64,000 bases of DNA, from contig CP136067.1 in NCBI GenBank assembly GCA_032622095.1, forward strand, positions 746,001 to 810,000, read 5' to 3'. The DNA is from Siphonodentalium dalli (Eukaryota; Mollusca; Scaphopoda; Gadilida; Siphonodentaliidae). Below, piece by piece: positions 10,605 to 21,100 of the stretch (position 1 is the stretch's first letter; every line of letters starts with the position of its first letter). Position numbers and translations under genes: made by a program. The notes below the pieces were generated by a model. That model ran no database searches. It saw nothing but the letters and a program-made list of their open reading frames with translations, and had not been told where the DNA came from.

Positions 10605-11240
10605 AGTGTTATTTCTATATTATAACCTATAATGAATGCCATCGTGGTGCCTCTATATTATAACCTATAACGTATGCCATCGTGGTGCCTCTATATTATA
10701 ACCTATAATGAATGCCATCGTGGTGCCTCTATATTATAACCTATAACGTATGCCATCATGGTGCCTCTATATTATAACCTATAACGTATGCCATCATGGT
10801 GCCTCTATATTATAACATTTAACGAATGCCATCGTGGTGCCTCTATGTTATAACCTTTAACGAATGTCCTCATGGTGCCTCTATATTATAACATTTAACG
10901 AATGCCATCGTGGTGCCTCTATATTATAACCTTTAACGAATGCCATCGTGGTGCCTCTATATTATAACCTATAACGTATGCCATCGTGGTGCCTCTATAT
11001 TATAACATTTAACGAATGCCATCGTGGTGCCTCTATATTATAACCTTTAACGAATGTCCTCATGGTGCCTCTATATTATAACATTTAACGAATGCCATCG
11101 TGGTGCCTCTATATTATAACCTTTAACCTTTAACCTTTAACGAATGCCATCGTGGCGCCTCTATATTATAACCTATAACGAATGCCATCGTGGTGCCTCT
11201 ATATTATAACCTTTAACCTTTAACGAATGCCATCGTGGTA
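10605..11240 (+). repeat. ~39 bp tandem array after exon 3
   Basis: About 16 units of GTGCCTCTATATTATAACC followed by TATAACG(A/T)ATGCCATCGTG, with CATTTAACG and CTTTAACG subtypes alternating. The alternation suggests a higher-order unit of two or more subtypes. Confidence 0.9.
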
Positions 11241-11344
11241 CCTTTTACAGTCTCCTCAGAGATGATTTTTAGTGCGATAAATTCAATTTACAAGCCGTTA
11301 AATTGGTGCGATAAATTCTTTAATAAAAATACCGTAATATTAAA

Positions 11345-12037
11345 TGCTTTAGAAGTAAGAATTCTCAGTAGATGTATTATTTATTGTAGATTTTGATATG
11401 TCGTGGATGTTAATTGGTCCATCGGATCATACTTGGATATAAACTCCATGTGGTGTATTATTCACTGTAGATTTTCATAAGTCGTGGATGTTAATTGGTC
11501 CATCGGATCGTACTCAGATATAAACTCCATGTGGTGTATTATTTATTGTAGATTTTGATAAGTCGTGGATGTTAATTGGTCCATCGGATCGTACTCAGAT
11601 ATAAACTCCATGTGATGTATTATTTATTGTAGATTTTGATAAGTCGTGGATGTTAATTGGTCCATCGGATCGTACTCAGATATAAACTCAATGTGGTGTA
11701 TTATTTATTGTAGATTTTGATAAGTCGTGGATGTTAATTGGTCCATCGGATCGTACTCAGATATAAACTCAATGTGGTGTATTATTTATTGTAGATTTTG
11801 ATAAGTCGTGGATGTTAATTGGTCTATCGGATCGTACTCAGATATAAACTCAATGTGGTGTATTATTTATTGTAGATTTTGATAAGTCGTGGATGTTAAT
11901 TGGTCTATCGGATCGTACTCAGATATAAACTCCATGTGGTGTATTATTTATTGTAGATTTTGATAAGTCGTGGATGTTAATTGGTCCATCGGATCGTACT
12001 CAGATATAAACTCAATGTGGTGTATTATTTTTTGTAG
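11345..12037 (+). repeat. 81 bp tandem array carrying the exon 4 acceptor
   Basis: About eight and a half units. Each contains TATTATTTATTGTAGATTTT and GAT, the acceptor plus the first eight bases of exon 4, followed by AAGTCGTGGATGTTAATTGG. The real exon differs by GATGAG instead of GATAAG. Use of a decoy would read D-F-D-K-S-W and reach a stop within the unit. Confidence 0.92.
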
Positions 12038-12163
12038 ATTTTGATGAGTGTACCAGCTCGAGTAATGGATGCGAGCAGCTTTGCAGCAACACTGTTGGAT
12101 CATATAACTGTGATTGCCGATTTGGTTTCATTCTCATGGAGGACAGAAAAGGATGTAAACAAA
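12038..12163 (+). CDS. Exon 4: single calcium-binding EGF-like
   Basis: The acceptor TTTTTTGTAG and donor A|GTAAGT bound a 126 nt, phase 1-1 exon. It reads DFDEC..., then CEQLCSNTVGSYNCDCRFGF, then a final Cys near the donor (GCKQ). NTVGSYNC matches the EGF Asn-hydroxylation/Ca-binding style. It pairs with exon 9 of the second cassette (DINEC...[16 protein letters not shown]). The upstream 81 bp array repeats the acceptor and the first eight exon bases about eight times. Confidence 0.92.
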
Positions 12164-12364
12164 GTAAGTTCTATTATTTGATTCGGATGGACTTTCCTGT
12201 TCATTTATGAAACTCTACCCTTTGATTCTGATAGACTCTCTCTATCCATTGGCCAATACCCTTGATTATTATGGACTCTCCCGATCCAATGGAAATGTCT
12301 ACCCTTTGATTCCGATAGACTCTCCCAATCCAATTTTCCATAGGAAATGTTCAGATATTAATAA

Positions 12365-13310
12365 TACGTCAGCACTTGCATTATCTTTTTGTATGGTTGA
12401 CGTCTGCTCATAATATGATTCCCACCAATATAACAATAACATGATTTTTTAGGGCGTTATGGTTTATTAACGGCCCGGCTGGAATGATTAACAGCCCAAG
12501 GGCCTATTAGCGGCCCGAGACGAAGTCGAGGGACGCTAATAGGCCCGAGGGCTGTTAATCATTCCAGAGGGCCGTTAATAAACCATAATGCCCGATGAAA
12601 TCATGTTATTACTATTATTACCACAGTTTTGGACATTTGACCCATTTGAGGATTTAGTGGAATAATGAAGTAGATTAAGAGAGAAATAGTTTCAAGAACA
12701 TTTAAATTTGACTTGTCAGCTGACACGGACTGACGGAGTCTCGAAAATAGGACAGGGGGGAAACCAGCATTGGAGACGAGTAACAACCAATGAGAGGTTG
12801 ACAGCTAAAATTATCATCTATATATCATTATGAATCTGAGTGTATGTTTACATAGACTGGATCGGAAGTTGAAGGGACGTAACTCTCGCGATAATAAACG
12901 AGATCTATAGTTTCCCAGCGGCGGGCCGATATTGAACTAGGCTTCTCATTATCGGCCCGCGGCCCGCTGTTTTGGTAACAATACGCTATTTGGAACGCCC
13001 CGAAAAACATTATCAATGGCCTAGAGAACGCCCTATAAAGTGGTAATAATGAATATTAGCATTATCTTTTTGTATGGTTGACGTCTTCTCATAATATGAT
13101 TCCCACCATTGAATATTAGGATTATCTTTTTGTATGGTTGACGTCTGCTCATAATAAGATTCCCACCATTGAATATTAGCATTATCTTTTTGTATGGTTG
13201 ACGTCTGGTTGACGTCTGCTCATAATAAGATTCCCACCAATGAATATTAGCATTATCTTTTTGTATGGTTGACGTCTGCTCATAATATGATTCCCACCAA
13301 TGAATATTAA
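12365..13310 (+). repeat. ~60 bp repeat (GTATGGTTGACGTCTGCTC), one copy plus a five-copy array
   Basis: The unit GCATTATCTTTTTGTATGG, TTGACGTCTGCTCATAATA, GATTCCCACCAA occurs once at 12376..12430 and about five times at 13057..13308. The stretch between holds the palindrome described separately and a second partial hairpin rich in GGCCCG near 12910..12975. Confidence 0.8.
12435..12611. repeat. Palindromic foldback element
   Basis: AATAACATGATTTTTTAGGG at the left pairs with the right end ...GATGAAATCATGTTATT; internally GGTTTATTAACGGCCC pairs with GGGCCGTTAATAAACC and AATGATTAACAGCCC pairs with GGGCTGTTAATCATT. The loop is near GAGACGAAGTCGAGG. It is a MITE-like hairpin with no coding capacity. 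Confidence 0.85.
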
Positions 13311-13451
13311 TTCCTCAGCACTCGTGTCCTTGTCCTTAACATTCCTGGAAATGAATAATATATCAATCCAATTTATACTTTTATAACTGAATGGGAGAAT
13401 CCATTTAGCATAGAGAGGGTTAAGAGAGTTTACTTATGATTGTGAATTTGT

Positions 13452-14640
13452 TTGGTGTATAATAAGATGTATATAATAACAGGTCTGATAACAGGTATGT
13501 AATAAGAGGTGTATAATAAGATGTATATAATAACAGGTCTGATAACAGGTATGTAATAAGAGGTGTATAATAAGATGTATATAATAACAGGTCTGATAAC
13601 AGGTGTGTAATAAGAGGTGTATAATAAGATGTATATAATAACAGGTCTGATAACAGGTGTGTAATAAGAGGTGTATAATAAGATGTATATAATAACAGGT
13701 CTGATAACAGGTATGTAATAAGAGGTGTATAATAAGATGTATATAATAACAGGTCTGATAACAGGTGTGTAATAAGAGGTGTATAATAAGATGTATATAA
13801 TAACAGGTCTGATAACAGGTGTGTAATAAGAGGTGTATAATAAGATGTATATAATAACAGGTCTGATAACAGGTATGTAATAAGAGGTGTATAATAAGAT
13901 GTATATAATAACAGGTCTGATAACAGGTGTGTAATAACAGGTGTGTAATAACAGGTGTGTAATAACAGGTGTGTAATGACAGGTGTGTAATAACAGATGT
14001 GTAATGACAGGTGTGTAATAACAGGTGAGTAATAACAGGTGTATAAAAACAGGTGTAATAACAGGTGTGTAATAATAGGTGTGTGATAAGTGGAGGTCAG
14101 GGTGTGTGTTATAAGGGGAAGTTGGGGGTGTGTAATAAGTAGCGGTCAGAGGTGTATTATAAGGGGAGATTGGGTGTGTAATAAGTGGAGGTTGGAGGTT
14201 TGTAATGGATGTTGGGGGTGTCGAATAAGTGGAGGTTGGAGGTGTGTAATAAGTGGAAGTCGGGTGTGTGATAAGTGGAGGTTGTGGAGTGTAATAAGGG
14301 GATGTTGGTGGTGTGTAATAAGTGGAAGTCGGGTGTGTGATAAGCGGAGGTTGTGGAGTGTAATAAGGGGATGTTGGTGGTGTGTAATAAGTGGATGTCG
14401 GAGTGTGTTATATTGGGAGGTTGGAGGTGTGTAAGGGGAGGTCGCAGGTGTTTAATAAGTGGAATTTGGAGTTGTGTAATAAGTGGAGGTTGAGTGGTGT
14501 GTGTAATAAGTGGAGGTCGGAGCTGTGTAATAAGTGGAGGTTGGGAGTGTGTAATAAGTTTACTTATGAATGTGAATTTGTTTGGTGTGTAATAAGTGGA
14601 CATTCGGGGTGTATAATAAGTATACTTATGAATCTGAATT
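13452..14640 (+). repeat. TAATAAG/TAACAGG minisatellite grading into GTGGAGGT repeats
   Basis: From 13452 about eight units of ~52 bp (GTGTATAATAAGATGTATAT, AATAACAGGTCTGATAACAGG, TRTGTAATAAGAGG). From about 13925 this collapses to ~13 bp units (GTGTGTAATAACAG), and from 14080 to degenerate ~35 bp units (GTGTGTAATAAGTGGAGGT). Open frames over it on both strands are repeat artefacts. The array ends about 10 bp before the exon 5 acceptor. Confidence 0.88.
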
Positions 14641-14649
14641 TGTTTCCAG

Positions 14650-14775
14650 TTGAGGACCCATGTAAGGAGTTGTTTAATGTGACATGCTCGTATGGGTGTC
14701 AGATCGTTCAGCAGACAGCTCAATGCTACTGTAAGAGTAACTATAAACTAGCAACAGACGGCGCTACATGTCTCG
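14650..14775 (+). CDS. Exon 5: single EGF-like, not calcium-binding type
   Basis: The acceptor TTTGTTTCCAG and donor G|GTGAGT bound a 126 nt, phase 1-1 exon. It encodes VEDPCKELFNVTCSYGC, then CYCKSNYKLATDGATC. Six Cys are present but the D-x-D/N-E-C opening is replaced by VEDPC, so Ca binding is unlikely. NVT is a potential N-glycosylation site. Its counterpart, exon 10, lacks the signature in the same way, which supports cassette duplication. A long TAATAAG-type minisatellite precedes it. Confidence 0.9.
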
Positions 14776-15309
14776 GTGAGTATCATTATGATCCAATTAT
14801 AATCATGAGTTTTACACCAGAAATATATAGAGAGGAAAACTGGATATTAGGAAAAATTAATGTTTATTTCAGCGACAATGGAAAACCAAGACGTTAATTT
14901 TATAATAATTCAATAGATAATATTCATTTGGTAAAATATAAACAAGTTTAATATAAGTATATGTCTATAAAACAAGTTAGTAAATAACATAACGAGTTTC
15001 CATTATGGTCCCTAAGCTGAAATCAAATGTGCCACCCCAGCGTAAACTTAAAACCATAACAGTAAAAAAAATGGATTAATAACAACTTGGCCATTTACGG
15101 TTTACCATGCTGATAAATGGATCAAAGTTTTAATCATTTTGGTGCACTAATTAGCACAACACATGATTTTGATTATTATTTGTTGCTTAGGTAATGTTTC
15201 CTTCCTTAGTGATTGCTTGGCAATAATATGATCATACGCAAGCGTAATTAACGAACCAAAGCTAAAACAATCACATAACAAAACAATTCTTGTCAATATC
15301 ACTTTATAG

Positions 15310-15352
15310 ATTCCCACCAAATAAGATTCACATGCATATAAAGGCTTATGTT
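15310..15352. repeat. Small inverted repeat ATTCCCACCAAA / TTTGGTGGGAT
   Basis: TTCCCACCAAATAAG on the left pairs with CTTATGTTTGGTGGGA on the right around a short AT-rich loop. It lies directly upstream of the TATA-like box at 15365. The same ATTCCCACCAA word ends each unit of the 13 kb array. Confidence 0.6.
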
Positions 15353-15364
15353 TGGTGGGATAAT

Positions 15365-15503
15365 TATAAATAGTTATATATGTTGTCGAGAGTGCATGGA
15401 ACTGAAACTAACCATTATATTACTTGGCGTGCTGGGGGAGCTCTCCGCTTCAGATACTCAGGATGTTCATTTCATAACAATTAAGTCATCATGTCGATTT
15501 CAA
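15365..15503 (+). other. Candidate signal-peptide ORF with upstream TATA-like box, inside intron 5
   Basis: ATG at 15396 opens a 36-codon frame: MELKLTIILLGVLGELSASD, then TQDVHFITIKSSCRFQR and a stop. The basic N-terminus, hydrophobic core LTIILLGVLG and small residues before SDTQ are a good secretion signal. TATAAATAG at 15365..15373 is about 30 bp upstream, which would place transcription start almost at the ATG. A second open stretch follows in another frame (15491..15590) and ends at a donor-like AA|GTATGT. I do not recognise the product. It could be a decayed nested gene, an alternative first exon, or chance. Confidence 0.3.
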
Positions 15504-16147
15504 CGATAGTCAACAAACAACATCATCATGTAACTTTCACCATTGACCGAATTCGCGTGGAACTGAATGTATCTTCTGCTTTGTTCATAAGTATGTGTTT
15601 TCATTCTATTCATGAAAATAGGATATATATGGATTATCAGATGCATGTAAGTATGCAGACTTATGATACCAATCAAATCCATATTAAATATTATCTTATT
15701 TCCTTTCGCACGTTATAATTTCTACAGAACCATGTAGTATTGATCAACTGCTGTGCATTAGTTGGAAAATAAAGCTTTGAGATACACGTAGATCGTGTTG
15801 AGTTGTGGTGATTTTAGTTTATTTTAAAAAATATTAAAACTTCCTAGGGTCCGATGATTTGATCCAGTACAGTGCCGGAGTAGACCCGTTAGAAATTCAT
15901 GATGGACCTATACTTTCCCTTATAAATAAAAACAACTAAATGATTTTATGACGTTTATATAAATACGAGAATGTTGCACTTCGACTGATTTGGGTTGGCC
16001 TCTTGACAGCCGATTACGAAATTAATGCTTTAAGCCCACCGATCTACTGTGCGACATTCGCGCTCCCGAAATTCAAAACAACAGCGTCGTATTAGATAAT
16101 AATTGTTGACGTCACAAAATCAGATATAGTCTATATACGACCCAAAT

Positions 16148-16460
16148 ACTTGTGTTTGATTTAACACCGATATGTTTTTAAACATTACACTTGTGTTTGA
16201 TTTAACACCGATATGTTTTTAAACATTAGGCCTACACTTGTGTTTGATTTAACACCGATATGTTTTTAAACATTACACTTGTGTTTGATTTTACACCGAT
16301 ATGTTTTTAAACATTACACTTGTGTTTGATTTAACACCGATATGTTTTTAAACATTACACTTGTGTTTGATTTAATACCGATATGTTTTTAAACATTACG
16401 CTTGTGTTTGATTTAACACCGATATGTTTTTAAACATTACACTTGTGTTTGATTTTGCAG
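16148..16460 (+). repeat. 42 bp tandem array ending in an acceptor-like TTTTGCAG
   Basis: About seven units of ACACTTGTGTTTGATTTAAC, ACCGATATGTTTTTAAACAT. The last copy ends TTGTGTTTGATTTTGCAG at 16460. No EGF-like sequence follows that AG; a TTAA-flanked MITE starts 10 bp later. Confidence 0.88.
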
Positions 16461-16470
16461 ACAGTATGGG

Positions 16471-16715
16471 TTTACCCTGTCATGACTGGAGCTTCCTGAA
16501 ATTTAAAGAAAACCCTGTGCCAATGCACTCTTATATATACAAGTCACCCATATGGAGCCTCGCATATATAAGATAATACATTGGCCTAAAATATTTACCT
16601 TGACCTTGTAAGCCAATGCATTCTTATATAAGCGAGGCTCCGCATATATAAGAGAATGCACTGGCACAGGATCTTTAATGCTGCACCCACTCAGCTCCTG
16701 TCATGATAGGGTTAA
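16471..16715. mobile_element. TTAA-type MITE with TCATGACTGGAGC ends (family PB3)
   Basis: TTTACCCTGTCATGACTGGAGC on the left and GCTCCTGTCATGATAGGGTTAA on the right are inverted repeats with TTTA/TTAA outside. Inside are two CCAATGCA..TATATAAG hairpin halves and the GATCTTTAATGCTGCACC word that later forms the 43 bp satellite. Confidence 0.78.
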
Positions 16716-16747
16716 CCATTCGCCAATCATGTTTAATTGTCTTTCAG

Positions 16748-16879
16748 ACATTGATGAATGCAGTGATGTGAGTTTGAACCTCTGTTCACAAAAAGAAACA
16801 TGTGTTGACAAACTCGACGGATACAACTGCTCATGTTCCGATGGCAACAGATTAGAAAGTGACCTTAGAACTTGCACAG
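16748..16879 (+). CDS. Exon 6: single calcium-binding EGF-like
   Basis: The acceptor TTGTCTTTCAG and donor G|GTCAGT bound a 132 nt, phase 1-1 exon. It opens DIDEC with six EGF cysteines and the segment CSDGNRLESDLRTC, closely like CNDGNSLQSDRTSC of exon 11. It is the last exon of the first cassette. The following intron, about 11.6 kb up to exon 7, is the longest in the window. Confidence 0.92.
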
Positions 16880-17009
16880 GTCAGTGAGGGTCAAATATCA
16901 AGAGCTCTTCAGAGATGTAACCATGGTTACCCCACATCTGTTCTGTGAACACCCCTCCTATATTTCCCATGACCAGATCAGACACATCCTATTTTCGACT
17001 ATTATAGTT

Positions 17010-17634
17010 TAGTGTGTCTGTCATTTGCAGAAATAGGTCCCCAGAGGGTGAATTTAGTGATTCTATCATGTATAGCGGGCTATAATCACTAAATTCACCC
17101 TCTGGGGACCTCATTCTGCTTAGGCATCATCTTCTCAGGAAAGTTTCTTTCTTATAAAATTTCTATAGAAACTTCTTCACATGGATTAAATTTCTTTTTT
17201 AGTTTAGTTTCTCTATATCCCCAAAGGTAGCGGGGTAACGTCGCAAGAGCTATACTCTGACCTTCACCCCAAATTGGCATTCACGTTATATTCAACTAAT
17301 TGACGGATCTCTTTCGGGTGGTTTTTAAGACACCAAAGTGGGCGGAACATCTTGATATATAAGTGAAATTGCACATACGGGTGGGTGGGGTCGATTTATG
17401 AGTATAGATGCGCGCTATACAAGTATACCGTTAACTGAGGTCAAGGTAAGAGTATAGCTCTTGCGACGTTACCCCCGTTTCCATCCCCAAATGGCAGATG
17501 ATACGTTGCATAATTGAGGTTCACAATTGGGGAACTTCAATCTGAGTCTATGTCCCCCATAGCAGATGAAGCCATGCAGGATGAGGTCCCCAGATGGTGA
17601 ATTTGGTGAAATTCACCATCTGGGAACCTCATCC
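17010..17634. mobile_element. Family B copies, two hairpins with intervening arm sequence
   Basis: Hairpin 1 is 17020..17125 (TGTCTGTCATTTGCAGAAAT to CCTCATTCTGCTTAGG). Hairpin 2 is a small one at 17578..17632 (GATGAGGTCCCCAGATGG / CCATCTGGGAACCTCAT). Between them is arm sequence (TCTATATCCCCAAA, GCATAATTGAGGTTC) interrupted at 17227..17488 by an inverted repeat with ends GTAGCGGGGTAACGTCGCAAG, AGCTATACTCT and AGAGTATAGCTCTTGCGACG, TTACCCCCG. Confidence 0.78.
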
Positions 17635-17729
17635 ACCAAGTTGATTATAAAATGTTTTGGAACTTCCTCTGTCAAATGGTATATAATATGGAATATATTT
17701 TATAAATGTGATCTGGGGGGCTCGAAAAT

Positions 17730-17878
17730 TACAGTAATGCTCTAAGTAATTGACCCCTTAACCACAGCAGAATTATGGGTAACTTTTCAGGATTTAGTCG
17801 GAAATATGGCTTGTTGCCATTCATCTGAAAGCTCTCCCCGCTGTGGTTAAGGGGTCGATTACTTAGAGCATTACTGTA
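17730..17878. mobile_element. TA1 palindrome with most of one arm deleted
   Basis: TACAGTAATGCTCTAAGTAA starts and GATTACTTAGAGCATTACTGTA ends, but the right arm jumps from GCTCTCCC to CGCTGTGGTTAAGG. Confidence 0.87.
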
Positions 17879-17879
17879 A

Positions 17880-18190
17880 GTGGGCCTTTAAGATAAGGAC
17901 CTGGTCATATTATATTGAGTTTTATCCCATAGAGAGCCCCCCACAGACTGGAGCAGACGACACTCTGCAGTGCATGCTTCCATCTGTGTGAGGCTCCCTG
18001 TGGGATAAATCATTAACAGCCTTTAAGATAATGACCTGGTCATATTATATTGAGTTTTATCCCATAGAGAGCCCCCCACAGACTGGAGCAGACGACACTC
18101 TGCAGTGCATGCTTCCATCTGTGTGAGGCTCCCTGTGGGATAAAGCATTAACAGCCTTTAAGATAATGACCTGGTCATATTATATTGAGA
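17880..18190. repeat. Hairpin C in a 2.4-copy ~124 bp tandem
   Basis: CCTTTAAGATAATGACCTGG, TCATATTATATTGAGTTTTATCCC, ATAGAGAGCCCCCCACAGAC, then GGCTCCCTGTGGGAT occur twice; a third unit breaks off at ATATTGAG (18189). Confidence 0.88.
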
Positions 18191-21100
18191 ACAGTATACA
18201 CTAAAACCCACTGTGGCCGAAAACATTAAAGTCGCCGTCGCGAAGTTCATATTTTACCCATTTCCCCGCTTATTAGACCAACAGAGTCGTTCTGAGAACG
18301 AAATTAATCGTCCCAAGATTAGCCGCTATCGATTCGCATTCCAGGAAACCCCCTGGCATGCGCACAGCAGTAAACGCGAACTGCAGATTGGGTGTAATTT
18401 ATTTTTGACCCGTGACGTCATTAATCACCTTGCGGCATTCTGTTGACATTGTGTTATCGAAATCGGTTTCTGCGTGGTTTTGTTTTAGTTCACAAACATG
18501 TTTCGTTTTCGTTGGAAATCGTGAATTCGGAATGTATTTATGTGTGTAATAAAATATTGAATAATACGACATGAATTATTCGCGTGGCCAAAAAACTCCG
18601 GAGTAAATTCGTACATATTTGGACGAAGTTCGTGTGTCACTGTGACTGTCAGAATAGGACCACAGCATATCATGCCATGAATCTCTACTCCCGTGCCGCT
18701 GGGGTAGGTATTCGTGGCATGATCTACATGTAGGTCCACGGGAACTTCAAAATTTATTAACTTTCAACCTATTGTTGATATGAAATGCATGGGATACGTG
18801 ACCGCTTTCGCAGATTTCTGCTTTCAAGTCCCACAAGAAGAGTACTAATTACGTTTCTGGCTGAACTATCAGAAGGGCTTCTTGGGTGGCTATGCTGTCT
18901 ACGTATCTGCATGTATCATCTTTGTGAAAATGATTTTATTTCAAAAATTAGCTACTCACCTGACATAATTCATACAGAATTAGATTTCGTTTCGTTTGTT
19001 CCGTTTCCCAGTTAACCTTTTTAGTTATTCCGAGCATGCGCATTGCTCATACCTGTATACTCAGTTTGATTTCTTGGCGCTCACAATCAGACGTGCTGAA
19101 AATTAGTGCTGCTCTTACAATGTCAGAATCTGAGGCGTCTGTTTTTTCTCTGACAGAGTCTACTGTAAATCTCCAGTGGATAATCTGCGTAAGCATAAGA
19201 CCAAACGATGGTTGCGCTACGATTTCTGGAGGAAAAGATTGCCTCGCAAGAACGGGAAATGGCAGAACTTTGCAAGGAAACCGGCGGAAAGTCAGACATT
19301 ATTGTCGGTCTAGGTCAAAGTATTCAGACCAGGTGATCTTGTAGATCGACCGATAAACACTCAAGTCAAGGGGATCTTCAGGATCGCCCGTAAGACACAA
19401 GTCTAATGCTCAGGAGCCGAAGAGGCTGTCCGAAAAGCAAGACACAAACAGGTGATCGTGTAGATCGACCGATAAACACTCAAGTCGAGGGGATCTTCAA
19501 GATCGCCCGTAAGACTGCACAAGTCTAATGCTCGGAGCCGAAGAGGCTGTCCGAAAAGCAAGACTACCGATACGAACGTGCAAAAGTCGCACAGTATTAA
19601 TGAAAGTATATCACATTATCCATGTGATAACAGCGTAAGTATAGTTCAGACAACGATGTGTTGTGGGTGTCAGGTCATGGACAAGTTTTGATGACACAAC
19701 TGTTATGCCAGACAGAGTTTGACATGCACTCAGTAAACCACAACCAATGGCTTATAGTGGACCTTTGGGTAAACATGTTTTACCTTTAACACTTAAACAG
19801 CCTGTCAGTGGACTGACCTTAAATGAAACACGTACAGAAAGAAAATAAGTGCTCTAAGCTTCATGGCATAGTTACATGTACATGATAGTAAAGAACTCTT
19901 AATATAATTCCTGAACATTAATTTGGGGAGTTACTTTTTGCAGAGTCTTCAAATGAAATGATATCTTGAAAATATTAGTACCTTCTTTTGATGAATTGGT
20001 ACAATAGTGTTTGATAAGGACACATAGAAAAACATTGAAAGATACAGAATAGAGATCAGGTCGCTGCACAGACGGGAATGGCTGTGAATGTCTATATACA
20101 ACAAACATGTGCATGCCTTGTGGAAGGCGTTCAAGCTAAGGTGGTTGACTTGAATTGACAACAATAAAACCAAAATTGGAGACAATTTTTTCGATGTCAA
20201 CTAAAGTGTTGGATCAATTACCGGTAGGCGTTGAAGGGCCATGTATCATTTGATTTGTCAACAAAAACAGAAAAGTTGTGAATGAACCTTATTTGTCAAT
20301 CAAAACTTCTAAGAGAGATTTGATAGACAAATATTCTCAATGACCACCCAGAAAAGTTACAAGAACTGTTAACCTGGCCGAAACGTGCGGAATAGTTTAG
20401 TGATGATCACGACCAACCACATCGAAATCAGATCGAATCAGCTGTGTGTTGAGCTTATTTAAAAAAAAAAAAAAAAAAAAAAATAATAATGTTTATGCAA
20501 TATCTTACTGAAGCCTCATTCAAATATTTTGAGTCGGGGTTTTTATTATGCTCATTCCCGGAGGTTTTAAATACACATTCCGATGTGACGAAATCTGATA
20601 GAAGTTTGTAACCACGTGCAGCATGTTAACAGATTACTATGTCGCAACACTGGATACATAAAGCGTTTGTCACCGCTGTCATTGAATGTGGGTCAATTGT
20701 GCACGTGTCCAAAATTGTTACAGTCTGCATGGTCAAGGACGCCGAAACTGTTTTGTGAATTTGCTGCTGTTTTGCCGTTGAATTCTCAGATACTAATGTA
20801 TATAATATGATAAATAACGGTGGAGACGGGGTATTTATTTGTATAATAAATGGTGTAATAATGAGTCCATTAAAATTATTTTAGAGGTGAAATCGTAAGA
20901 CGAGTCCATTTGTTGTTTATGCAAATTTGTACTTTCGTTTTTCACACATATCCGGTTTAAATATATCACACATTCTTTCCGGGATTTTGGGAATAAAAGT
21001 TAATAATAGTGAAGAGTTAATAATAATAAAAATAAGATAACTGTGTTCAATATTTTAATTCAATGAATATCCTTCCTTTATGGAGAGTTCTGTGGCTGAA

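Noticed and set aside
14157-14723. 188-codon antisense frame rich in THSQPPLITQ
   Set aside because: It overlaps the TAATAAGTGGAGGT minisatellite and exon 5 on the other strand; low-complexity artefact.
16461-16560. Exon after the TTTTGCAG at 16460
   Set aside because: The following sequence is the end of a PB3 MITE, with no EGF cysteine pattern and a stop soon after.
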